Below, piece by piece: positions 1 to 5,510 of a DNA stretch of 5,666 bases. The translations under genes were made by a program, and so were the position numbers. Each line of letters begins with the position of its first letter. The stretch's first letter is position 1. The notes below the pieces were generated by a model. It had not been told where the DNA came from and made no database searches. It was given only the letters and a program-made list of their open reading frames with translations. The stretch covers positions 1 to 5,666 of the forward strand of contig CAYYNP010000459.1 of assembly GCA_964472545.1 (NCBI GenBank). The letters are read 5' to 3'. The DNA is from CAYYNP01 sp964472545 (GTDB lineage Bacteria > Planctomycetota > Planctomycetia > Pirellulales > Thermoguttaceae).

Positions 1-179
1 CCGATCGCCGGATCCAGCGAGTTGTCCCACCCGACGAAGTCGCCCAGGCCGATGATGTTCGCACCCACCGGATATCCCTCGAAATCGTCGAAGTAATCTA
101 GTGCGGTGGCATTCGTCCCGAAGGCGGCGAGGGCCAAGATCGCCGCCAGCAAAAGAGTGTTCTTCACATGGCCGTACAT
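1..179 (-). CDS. Secreted protein of unknown function, N-terminal part only
   Basis: An open frame starts with ATG at 179 and runs off the left end of the window (59 full codons seen). Residues 1-26 form a convincing Sec signal peptide: a lysine at position 6, a hydrophobic stretch of Leu, Ala and Ile from about 9 to 20, and an A-T-A cleavage site after residue 26. The mature part begins with an acidic and aromatic stretch (DYFDDFEGYPVGA), followed by a Gly/Trp/Asp-rich segment (GWDN). This resembles the start of secreted planctomycete proteins with a LamG/concanavalin-like fold and C-terminal PEP-CTERM or dockerin signals; that resemblance is from memory and the decisive C-terminus is outside the window. 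The start is fixed by AAGGAG six bases upstream. An in-frame GTG four codons later is less well placed. It is separated from the GH43-like gene by about 800 bases, so it probably has its own promoter. Confidence 0.72.
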   Translation of the reverse strand, partial: MYGHVKNTLLLAAILALAAFGTNATALDYFDDFEGYPVGANIIGLGDFVGWDNSLDPAI

Positions 180-185
180 CGTCAA

Positions 186-191
186 CTCCTT
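186..191 (-). promoter_or_regulatory. Ribosome binding site of the partial secreted protein
   Basis: On the minus strand AAGGAG lies six bases before the ATG at 179. It is a near-ideal Shine-Dalgarno sequence and decides the start codon. Confidence 0.7.
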
Positions 192-872
192 CTAGTAAAC
201 GGAGGGAGGAAGCGCCGGGCGCCCGCAACAGGCGGTCCTCGGGCTCTCGGGCATTTCGTGCGCTAAACAAAGAAGGCACCTGACAAGACCTCCACCGCCG
301 CTGAGCGATGGAGTTGTTCTTGCCGGTGCTTGCGCTGCCTCAATAGAGAAGCGGTGGGAATCGCCGCGCCGGTCGGCCTGTGCCTACCTGCGCAGTGTTC
401 CAGTGTTTCACCAAATCCGATTGTAGACGACACGCTCCACGTTTGTCAATCAGATGCGGAGGGACGACGTGGTAACTCCTCGCACCGAGGCACGGCACGT
501 GGGGGCAAGCGCGCTGGCTGTGGTTCCGTCGGCTGGCCGAGTTTGGGAGTTGCTGAAGACGTTGGCGAGATGGGCTCCCGGCCGGCGCCGAATGGCCGCT
601 GCGGAAATCTGGCACGGATCACACCGGCGACCATTTTGTGCGGCCGATCGGGTCGTGCGCAAGTCGTTCCTCGATAACGTTTTACGTCGATATGGGGAGT
701 ACGTCTTGCACGCCCCCCATAAGGTCAGGTGAGCAACAACTCGCGTTCCCTCCACGTAAGTCCTTTGAGTTCAATAGGTTCCCTCGATCCCCGCGGCTCC
801 ATTTCTCCCCGGCTTTCCTCCGGCCGACTTACGCCGATGGAGAAAGCTCAGGTGATGCTGGAAGTCGTGTAG

Positions 873-940
873 TGTCAACGCGTTCCGATGCTGCTGTGCC
901 TTCTCTGGTCGTCGCAACTTAAATCGGACGTGCGTTGACA
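873..940. repeat. Imperfect inverted repeat with a 33-base loop
   Basis: The left arm TGTCAACGC (873-881) is exactly reverse-complementary to GCGTTGACA (932-940). Inside it, TCCGAT (884-889) pairs with ATCGGA (923-928). Between the two paired blocks lie two bases on the left and three on the right, so the stem is 15 bp in two blocks around a small asymmetric bulge, with a loop at 890-922. A GTAG tetranucleotide stands directly before the left arm (869-872). It lies 47 bases beyond the stop of the GH43-like gene and is not followed by a T-run in either direction, so it is not a classical intrinsic terminator. It could be a mobile-element remnant, a structured RNA, or a protein-binding site. 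Confidence 0.6.
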
Positions 941-986
941 ATACGGGAAACACAACTAATTGCGCTCCATGGAAGGTCGATCGCGG

Positions 987-1979
987 TCAGTCGGCCTTCA
1001 GGTGTTTCAACCCCTCAACCACCCCCTCCGGCGCATAAAACGCCGTCCCATGCCGCGTGCCCTTCGGGAAGCTGACCTGCGACGAGATGTCCGACCACAG
1101 CTCCAAGTTCGGCGACGTCGCCGCGCCGTAGCGGCCGCGGGTGTATTTGTCCCAGTAGCAGTACCAGAGTTCGCCGATGCGGACGATCGAGGGGCCTTCG
1201 GCCCAGTCGAGTCCGGAAAACGGCTTCGAGGGCGGCGTCCAGGGGCCGGCGAGGTCTTTGGCGTAGGTCATGAAGAGGTTCTTGGCCGGGGGATGACGCG
1301 TTTCGTTCTTGACCACGAAGGCGTAGCGATTCCGGGCGTCGTCGCGGACCAACGCGCCGTCGATGACGTTGATGCCGGGCTCGTAAAAGAGCTTCGTCGG
1401 GCCGATGGTCTTGAAGTCTTTGGTGGTGAAGTGGTAGAGCCGGTGGTTGTGGGCGGCGTCGCCCGTCTTCTCGGTGGTCGGGAAGCGGCCGGGGATGGTG
1501 GTGGCCCAGACGACGTAATACTGCTTTGAGCGGGCGTCGTAGAAGATCTCCGGGGCCCAGCAGTTGATCCGCGTCGGCTCGTGGGCCATGACGGGGATCG
1601 CCTTCTGCTTCGACCACCGGATGAGGTCCTTCGAGTGGGCGTAGCCGATGGTCATGCCTTTCCACGAGGTGGTCCAGACCATGTGGAACGTGCCGTCGGG
1701 GGCTTGGGTGATCGAGGGGTCGCGCATCAGTTTCGACTCGCCCACCTCCGGGCGCAACAGCGACTTGCCGCCGTTGACGGCGGTCCAGGTCAGCCCGTCG
1801 TCGCTGGCGGCGATGTGCAGGCCGTCTTCGCCGTTGCCCATGAAGTAGGAGAACAACAGGCCGCGTGGTTCGTCGAGTTCTTCTTCAGCGGCTGTCGGAA
1901 CGGCCAACGTGGCACCGAACACGGCGAGACATACAACGAGCAAGCGACGGGCAAGCGAAATCGGTGGTTTGAACGTCAT
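987..1979 (-). CDS. Secreted glycoside hydrolase, GH43-like five-bladed beta-propeller
   Basis: The protein has 330 residues. Residues 1-31 are a Sec signal peptide (RR at 11-12, hydrophobic 13-26, likely cut near A30/A31), so the enzyme acts outside the cytoplasm. The rest has the repeated aromatic, Asp-rich blades of a family 43-type propeller. Motifs fit the GH43 order: RDP at 86-88 (D87 as candidate base), WAPE at 141-144, VIDG at 205-208 (D207 as candidate pKa-modulating Asp), and AEGP at 260-263 (E261 as candidate acid). The assignment of catalytic roles is inferred from family pattern. GH43 enzymes cleave arabinosyl, xylosyl or galactosyl linkages; the substrate here is unknown, and a GH117-like or uncharacterised propeller branch is possible. 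The start at 1979 was chosen for its Shine-Dalgarno and signal peptide; an ATG 27 bases earlier (2006) has no good ribosome site. The gene follows the FAD oxidoreductase by 52 bases on the same strand, so co-transcription is likely. Confidence 0.88.
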   Translation of the reverse strand: MTFKPPISLARRLLVVCLAVFGATLAVPTAAEEELDEPRGLLFSYFMGNGEDGLHIAASDDGLTWTAVNGGKSLLRPEVGESKLMRDPSITQAPDGTFHMVWTTSWKGMTIGYAHSKDLIRWSKQKAIPVMAHEPTRINCWAPEIFYDARSKQYYVVWATTIPGRFPTTEKTGDAAHNHRLYHFTTKDFKTIGPTKLFYEPGINVIDGALVRDDARNRYAFVVKNETRHPPAKNLFMTYAKDLAGPWTPPSKPFSGLDWAEGPSIVRIGELWYCYWDKYTRGRYGAATSPNLELWSDISSQVSFPKGTRHGTAFYAPEGVVEGLKHLKAD

Positions 1980-1986
1980 CGGGGCG

Positions 1987-1991
1987 TCCTT
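1987..1991 (-). promoter_or_regulatory. Ribosome binding site of the GH43-like gene
   Basis: On the minus strand AAGGA lies seven bases before the ATG at 1979. It supports this start over upstream in-frame ATG codons, the first of which (2006) has only an A-rich AAGAAA-like leader. Still longer in-frame starts would overlap the FAD oxidoreductase gene. Confidence 0.6.
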
Positions 1992-2031
1992 TCTGTGCGA
2001 AGGCATTTCTTGTTTCTTGCGGTGAGGTTCT

Positions 2032-3459
2032 TCACGCATCGATCGCGACGCCTTGCTTCGTGAGGCGCCGTTGGAGTTCGGCGACGTCGAGTTGCCGCGT
2101 GGAAAGCCGCTGAAGTGCCGCCACGGCGGCCGCGTTGCCGGCGGCTTGGCCAAGCGTCATCATCGTGCGGCAGAGCCGGCAACTCGACGCGGCGATGTGC
2201 GAGAAGCTGGCCGCCCGGCTGGCGATGTAGAGGTTTTCCACGCCGCGCGGCAAGAGGCAACGATACGGCACGCCATAGGGCCCATTGGGCACTTCGTAAA
2301 GCCGGCCCTTGCGGCCGTGGATGTCGACGGCGTGGTCGGTGACGGTGATCAGGTCGCCGTGTTTCTGGTTCTTCGCACCGGCTAGGCAGTCGTGTTCGTT
2401 CAAGACGTAGTCGCCCAGCACACGCCGCGTTTCGCGGACGCCGATGCGCGGCGCGATCCCGGCGATGGCCCAGGTGCCGTAGCCCTTGCCGCGGACGAAC
2501 CGCGTCCACCGCGAGCCGTCGTCCGGCGGCAGCCGCATCAGCCAATAGAAATGATCCATCACACGGCGCTGGGCCTCGTGCATCAACTCGGTGTACTCCA
2601 TCGCCAGCAGCGCGTTGCCGTCGATCATGTCGACCGCGTTGAGCAGGTGGTCGCCGTTGGGCAACTCGACGATGTGTACCGGCCTGGGGCAAATGCCCTC
2701 TTCGACGCCGCGGGGAAGGTAGGGCTGCTGCCGCACGCCCGTGTCGGTGATGCGGTAGCAGAGCGTCAGCCCGTTGAGCGACGTTTCGGCCTTCTCGGGC
2801 GCCGACGGCTCGCCGTAGCGATTCTTGGGATCTTCGCCCAGGTGGTATTCGCAACCGGCGTCGACGCAGACGTCGCCGTCGGCCGTAGCGTCGATGAACA
2901 CCTCGGCCTCGATCCGCAGCCGCTTGCCGGCGAAGAAGGCCTCAATGGCCGTGAGGCGGTCGTGACGGCGGTGTGCTCGGAAGAACGTGGTGCCCAGCAA
3001 AACGGTACAACGGCCCGTGGCTTCCAGCATCTCCCGGACGGTGAGGTTGAACGCCCTCGGCTCGAACGGCAGCCCAACGCCGCCGCGCCGCGGGGCGCCG
3101 CGATCGTAGTCGACATAGGTCACGCCCAGGGGGTCCCGCCTCATCCCCTCGTAGATTTCGCGCGGAATGCCGTCCGCCCCGGACGTCGGTTCCCAGGTAT
3201 GCACCCAGGCGTTGGTCGAAGTGCCCCCGAGGATCGACTCGCTCTCGACGAGCACGACGTCGGCTCCCGCACGCGCCACGGCCAGCGCTGCGCCGGTGCC
3301 CGCGCTGCCGCCGCCGATCACGCAGACCTGCGTCTTGATCCGTTCTTCCGTTGCGTTCTCGACTGCCACTTCGGCCGTGTCGGCCCTGGCGGGCAACGCC
3401 AGCGCGCCGGCCGTGCCCATCACGAGCGTTTTGGCGGCAGTGCGGCGGCTGATCTTCAT
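2032..3459 (-). CDS. Tat-exported FAD-dependent oxidoreductase (FAD_oxidored, PF12831-like)
   Basis: The protein has 475 residues. It starts with a twin-arginine signal (SRRTAAK, residues 4-10) and a short hydrophobic segment ending in PARA at 23-26, so it is probably exported folded with its flavin. A Rossmann dinucleotide fold follows: VIGGGSAGTGAA at 47-58 with G49, G51 and G54, and E72 at the end of the second strand to bind the FAD ribose. IDATADGD at 189-196 is the second FAD-contact motif, RIGVRETRRVLGDYVL at 338-353 is typical of this family, and the C-terminal block PYGVPYRCLLPRGVENLYIA with LGQAAGNAAA (394-445) closes the flavin site. Members are common in Planctomycetes, often near glycan-degradation genes; the reaction is generally not established. 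The start at 3459 has GAGGG six bases upstream and gives the Tat signal at once. An in-frame ATG at 3546 would place a palindromic repeat inside the coding region and is rejected. It is likely the first gene of an operon with the GH43-like gene. Confidence 0.93.
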   Translation of the reverse strand: MKISRRTAAKTLVMGTAGALALPARADTAEVAVENATEERIKTQVCVIGGGSAGTGAALAVARAGADVVLVESESILGGTSTNAWVHTWEPTSGADGIPREIYEGMRRDPLGVTYVDYDRGAPRRGGVGLPFEPRAFNLTVREMLEATGRCTVLLGTTFFRAHRRHDRLTAIEAFFAGKRLRIEAEVFIDATADGDVCVDAGCEYHLGEDPKNRYGEPSAPEKAETSLNGLTLCYRITDTGVRQQPYLPRGVEEGICPRPVHIVELPNGDHLLNAVDMIDGNALLAMEYTELMHEAQRRVMDHFYWLMRLPPDDGSRWTRFVRGKGYGTWAIAGIAPRIGVRETRRVLGDYVLNEHDCLAGAKNQKHGDLITVTDHAVDIHGRKGRLYEVPNGPYGVPYRCLLPRGVENLYIASRAASFSHIAASSCRLCRTMMTLGQAAGNAAAVAALQRLSTRQLDVAELQRRLTKQGVAIDA

Positions 3460-3508
3460 CGGGGGCCCTCGGTCTTTGTGTTCTTCGCGGCGAAGATCTG
3501 TGAAAGGC

Positions 3509-3544
3509 GGGTGCCATGCCCACGCTCGCGTGGGCATGGCACCC
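3509..3544. repeat. Perfect 17-bp-arm palindrome, REP-like intergenic element
   Basis: GGGTGCCATGCCCACGC (3509-3525) is followed by two bases (TC) and its exact reverse complement (3528-3544). As RNA or single-stranded DNA it would fold into a 16-bp stem with a CTCG tetraloop. It begins 49 bases upstream of the oxidoreductase start. From memory, closely similar palindromes recur between genes in many planctomycete genomes, which suggests a dispersed repeat rather than a local operator; this needs a genome-wide search. It has no T-run beside it, so a simple intrinsic terminator is not supported. Confidence 0.85.
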
Positions 3545-3743
3545 ATCTTACCCTATTCTGCAACAGAGCTATTATGCATCCGCCGACCTGGTTCTGCCAC
3601 TCCCCCACGCCGCAGGCCGTTCTCGCCGCGCAACCGAAGATGCAAACTGATGAGGAACGTGGTAGACTCTCCGAACATCCATAGCGCCGTGACTGCCGGG
3701 CATCTACTTGATAGCCGACAGCGGTGCGAGAACCCGAGGAAAT

Positions 3744-3747
3744 GGAG
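3744..3747 (+). promoter_or_regulatory. Ribosome binding site of the sulfatase gene
   Basis: GGAG lies eight bases before the ATG at 3756. It decides for this start over an in-frame TTG at 3708, which has no ribosome site and would put 16 residues before the signal peptide. Confidence 0.55.
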
Positions 3748-3755
3748 CCTTCAAC

Positions 3756-5288
3756 ATGTTGCTCAGCCGGGTGTCTGTCTTCCGACTCCCGTCGGTTCTG
3801 GGGAGCCTTGTCGCGGCGTTGTTGTCCACGTGTGTGACGGAACGCGCGTGGGCAGGCGATCCGTCGGATCGGAAGCGCCCCAACCTGCTGTTGGTCTTCG
3901 CCGACCAGATGCGCGGTTCGGCCATGGGGTTCCTGGGCGAAGAGCCGGTGAAGACGCCACACCTCGACCGGTTGGCGGAACAAGCGATCGTGTTCACCGA
4001 AGCGGCCAGCAACTACCCGGTTTGCAGCCCGTATCGCGCGATGCTGTTGACCGGACAGTATCCGCACCGCAACGGCGTGATCAGCAACTGTCTCAGCCGC
4101 ACGGCCCCATATGGCGTCGAGCTGAAAGCCGACGCCCGATGTTGGTCCGACGTGCTCCGGCAGAACGGCTACGCGCTGGGCTACATCGGCAAGTGGCACC
4201 TGGAGGCCCCGTACAAGCCGTACGTCGACTGTGCCAACAACCGCGGCGGCGTGGCCTGGAACGAGTGGACGCCGCCGCATCGGCGCCACGGCTTCGATAC
4301 CTGGCACGCCTACAACACCTACGACCACCACATGCGGCCGCTCTATTGGGACACCGACGCGGGGCGGCACGAATTCCAATACGTCGACCAATGGGGACCG
4401 CAGCACGAGGCCGACCTGGCGATCGCGTTCATCCGCAAGCAATCGGGCCGATCGGGCGGCGCGCGGAAACCGTTCGCGTTGGTGGTGTCGATGAACCCAC
4501 CGCACACTCCGTACGGCGCGCATCCGGAGAAGTACCTGGAGCCTTACGCCGAGAAGTCGATCGAGGAGCTCTGCCGCCGGCCCAACATCCCGCCGGCCGG
4601 CACGCGGATGGGCGATCTCTACCGCAGCCAAATCCGGCACTACTACGCGATGATCACCGGCGTCGACGAGCAGTTCGGCCGGATCGTCGACGCGCTCGAC
4701 TGTGCCGGACTAGACGGGGCAGAGTTGGCCGAGGAGACGATCGTCGTCTTCACGGCCGACCACGGCAACTGCCTGGGCATCCACGGCCACCCGACCAAGA
4801 ACGTGCCGCAAGAGGAATCGATGCGCGTGCCGTTGTTGATCCGCTATCCGGGCAAGCTGAAACCACGGCGGGAAGACCTGTTGATATCGGTCCCCGACCT
4901 GTATCCTACGCTGTTGGACTTGATGGGACTGGGTGGTCAGATTCCGGATACCGTGGACGGCGTCAGCCACGCCGAGTTGCTTCGCACCGGCCGAGGCCGC
5001 CGGCCTACGTCGCAACTCTATCTCTGGGTGCCTTGCGAACAACCGTCGGCGGGCCGCCGCGGTGTGCGCACCGCGCAGTACACGCTGGTCGTCGATCGCA
5101 TGCCCGGCCAGGAGGAGAAACGTATTCTCTACGACAACGCGGCCGATCCCTATCAACTCGAGAACGTGGCCGCGGATCGTCCGGCGGTGGTCGACCGTTT
5201 GATTCGCGAGGAACTGGTGCCTTGGCTTCGGCGAACCGGCGATCCTTGGTTGAAGCCGGCGTCCGACGAGTCTGTGCCGGGGCCTTGA
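3756..5288 (+). CDS. Secreted type I formylglycine-dependent sulfatase
   Basis: The protein has 510 residues, a normal length for this family, and should hydrolyse a sulfate ester outside the cytoplasm. Residues 1-33 form a Sec signal peptide with an A-W-A cleavage site. The alkaline-phosphatase-type fold begins at PNLLLVFADQ (42-51), where D50 and Q51 are metal ligands. The formylglycine signature is CSPYR with TG at 99-100, so C90 should be converted to formylglycine and R94 stabilises it. GKWHL gives K146 and H148, PPH gives H250, TADHG gives D335 and H336 for the metal, and K348 fits the sulfate-binding lysine before SMRVPLLIRYPG. All key positions are present, so it looks active. Because the active-site residue is cysteine, a formylglycine-generating enzyme is needed from elsewhere in the genome. 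It is divergent from the oxidoreductase and GH43-like genes, which suggests joint action on a sulfated glycan (inference). The sulfatase subfamily and substrate cannot be told from the sequence alone. Confidence 0.96.
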   Translation: MLLSRVSVFRLPSVLGSLVAALLSTCVTERAWAGDPSDRKRPNLLLVFADQMRGSAMGFLGEEPVKTPHLDRLAEQAIVFTEAASNYPVCSPYRAMLLTGQYPHRNGVISNCLSRTAPYGVELKADARCWSDVLRQNGYALGYIGKWHLEAPYKPYVDCANNRGGVAWNEWTPPHRRHGFDTWHAYNTYDHHMRPLYWDTDAGRHEFQYVDQWGPQHEADLAIAFIRKQSGRSGGARKPFALVVSMNPPHTPYGAHPEKYLEPYAEKSIEELCRRPNIPPAGTRMGDLYRSQIRHYYAMITGVDEQFGRIVDALDCAGLDGAELAEETIVVFTADHGNCLGIHGHPTKNVPQEESMRVPLLIRYPGKLKPRREDLLISVPDLYPTLLDLMGLGGQIPDTVDGVSHAELLRTGRGRRPTSQLYLWVPCEQPSAGRRGVRTAQYTLVVDRMPGQEEKRILYDNAADPYQLENVAADRPAVVDRLIREELVPWLRRTGDPWLKPASDESVPGP

Positions 5289-5300
5289 TCCGCGAGCTTC

Positions 5301-5306
5301 GAGGAG
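5301..5306 (+). promoter_or_regulatory. Strong ribosome binding site after the sulfatase gene
   Basis: GAGGAG ends six bases before an ATG at 5313 and lies only 12 bases after the sulfatase stop. Such spacing is typical for translation of a next gene in an operon. Confidence 0.45.
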
Positions 5307-5312
5307 ATCGAC

Positions 5313-5374
5313 ATGAAACGCCCGCCAGTCTTTTCCGGAGGCCCCAAAGTAGTCATCTCGCTCCGCGAGATGTC
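5313..5374 (+). CDS. Possible start of a gene downstream of the sulfatase, cut by repeats and an assembly gap
   Basis: An ATG with a strong Shine-Dalgarno opens a frame of 20 codons up to the N-run at 5375. Only about the first 12 codons (MKRPPVFSGGPK) precede a REP-like hairpin at 5349; the rest of the frame is read through the repeat and is probably not original coding sequence. The frame could be continued across the ten N and the tandem repeat to about 5528, but this gives a low-complexity Ser, Leu and Tyr-rich peptide. Most likely it is either the remnant of a gene interrupted by repeat insertion or a chance start. No function can be given. Confidence 0.28.
5349..5372 (+). repeat. REP-like element, copy 1: GTAG tetranucleotide plus hairpin
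   Basis: GTAG (5349-5352) and one T are followed by a perfect 8-bp stem CATCTCGC/GCGAGATG (5354-5361 with 5365-5372) and a 3-base loop TCC. A GTAG tetranucleotide 5' of a short GC-rich hairpin is the layout of REP sequences recognised by RAYT (TnpA-REP) transposases in enterobacteria. The same layout occurs in reverse orientation 57 bases further on. Confidence 0.75.
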
Positions 5375-5384
5375 NNNNNNNNNN
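5375..5384. other. Assembly gap (ten N)
   Basis: Ten undetermined bases lie between the two inverted REP-like copies. The number is probably a placeholder, so the true distance is unknown. Repeats on both sides explain why assembly stopped here. Confidence 0.97.
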
Positions 5385-5437
5385 GTCACGTCGTCTCGCG
5401 AGTCTTCTTGCTCCGAATGTTGTCACGTCGTCTCGCG
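5385..5437. repeat. 16-bp direct repeat, partial REP copy
   Basis: GTCACGTCGTCTCGCG occurs at 5385-5400 and again at 5422-5437. The second occurrence is one arm and flank of the complete REP-like copy 2. The first lacks the other arm, so it looks like a half element left by recombination or by mis-joining at the gap. Confidence 0.75.
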
Positions 5438-5452
5438 GAGCGAGACGACTAC
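5429..5452 (-). repeat. REP-like element, copy 2, in reverse orientation
   Basis: Read on the minus strand from 5452, it is GTAG, T, then CGTCTCGC, loop TCC, GCGAGACG. It differs from copy 1 only by A to G in one arm and T to C in the other, so the pair A-T has become G-C and the stem is kept. The pairing here extends to 10 bp (5427-5436 with 5440-5449). Two REP copies in inverted orientation form the arrangement called a REPIN. Confidence 0.75.
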
Positions 5453-5510
5453 TATCCTCTACTATCCTCTACTATCCTCTACTATCCTCTACTATCCTCT
5501 ACTATCCTCC
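5451..5510. repeat. Tandem array of six 10-bp units (ACTATCCTCT)
   Basis: Five exact units and one final unit with T to C at the last base follow one another without gaps. On the minus strand the unit is GTAGAGGATA in phase, so CTAC/GTAG occurs every 10 bases, and the last GTAG is that of REP-like copy 2. The array would be prone to length change by replication slippage. A 10-base period is not a multiple of three, so it is unlikely to be coding. Confidence 0.95.

Larger units (their letters stand above)
180..986. other. Long intergenic stretch without a supported gene
   Basis: About 800 bases lie between the end of the GH43-like gene and the start of the partial secreted gene, both on the minus strand. 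Several short open frames exist on both strands; the longest plausible one is plus-strand 454-732, 92 codons. None has a Shine-Dalgarno, a recognisable motif, or a codon pattern that stands out from its competitors, so I call no gene. The part near 180-330 must hold the promoter and leader of the partial gene, but I see no convincing -35/-10 pair. A GC-rich self-complementary block (CGGGCGCCCG, 216-225) lies in that leader. The right part holds the inverted repeat described separately. The region could contain decayed genes that can no longer be recognised. Confidence 0.6.
3460..3755. promoter_or_regulatory. Divergent control region between the oxidoreductase operon and the sulfatase gene
   Basis: This 296-base region separates two divergent transcription units, so promoters for both should lie here. 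On the plus strand CTTACC (3547-3552) and TATTAT (3570-3575) with a 17-base spacer are a weak -35/-10 candidate for the sulfatase; it would give a leader of about 170 bases. On the minus strand I find no convincing pair. The perfect palindrome at 3509-3544 would be in the leader of the oxidoreductase if its promoter lies to the right of it. A smaller hairpin (TCTTCG, CGG, CGAAGA; 3482-3496) lies 22 bases above the oxidoreductase start. Confidence 0.4.

Noticed and set aside
454..732. Plus-strand open frame of 92 codons in the left intergenic region
   Set aside because: It has no Shine-Dalgarno and no recognisable domain, and overlapping frames on the other strand are of similar length. It may be a decayed gene but cannot be supported.
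935..963. TTGACA at 935-940 as the -35 box of a plus-strand promoter
   Set aside because: The hexamer matches the consensus, but 16-18 bases downstream there is only TAATTG/AATTGC, and no plus-strand gene follows until 3756. The hexamer is part of the inverted repeat arm.
972..999. Hairpin over the stop codon of the GH43-like gene as a terminator
   Set aside because: GAAGGTCGA can pair with TCGGCCTTC with one G-T pair, but the stem overlaps the coding end and no T-run follows on the minus strand.
3460..3546. Longer N-terminus for the oxidoreductase starting at 3546
   Set aside because: The extra residues are translated from the palindromic repeat and would bury the twin-arginine signal 30 residues inside; the start at 3459 has GAGGG at good distance.
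2392..3684. Plus-strand open frame of 430 codons opposite the oxidoreductase
   Set aside because: The minus strand carries all FAD-binding motifs in one frame with a Tat signal; the plus-strand translation shows no family features.
5451..5510. CRISPR-like array
   Set aside because: The units are 10 bp and directly adjacent without spacers, so this is a simple tandem repeat.
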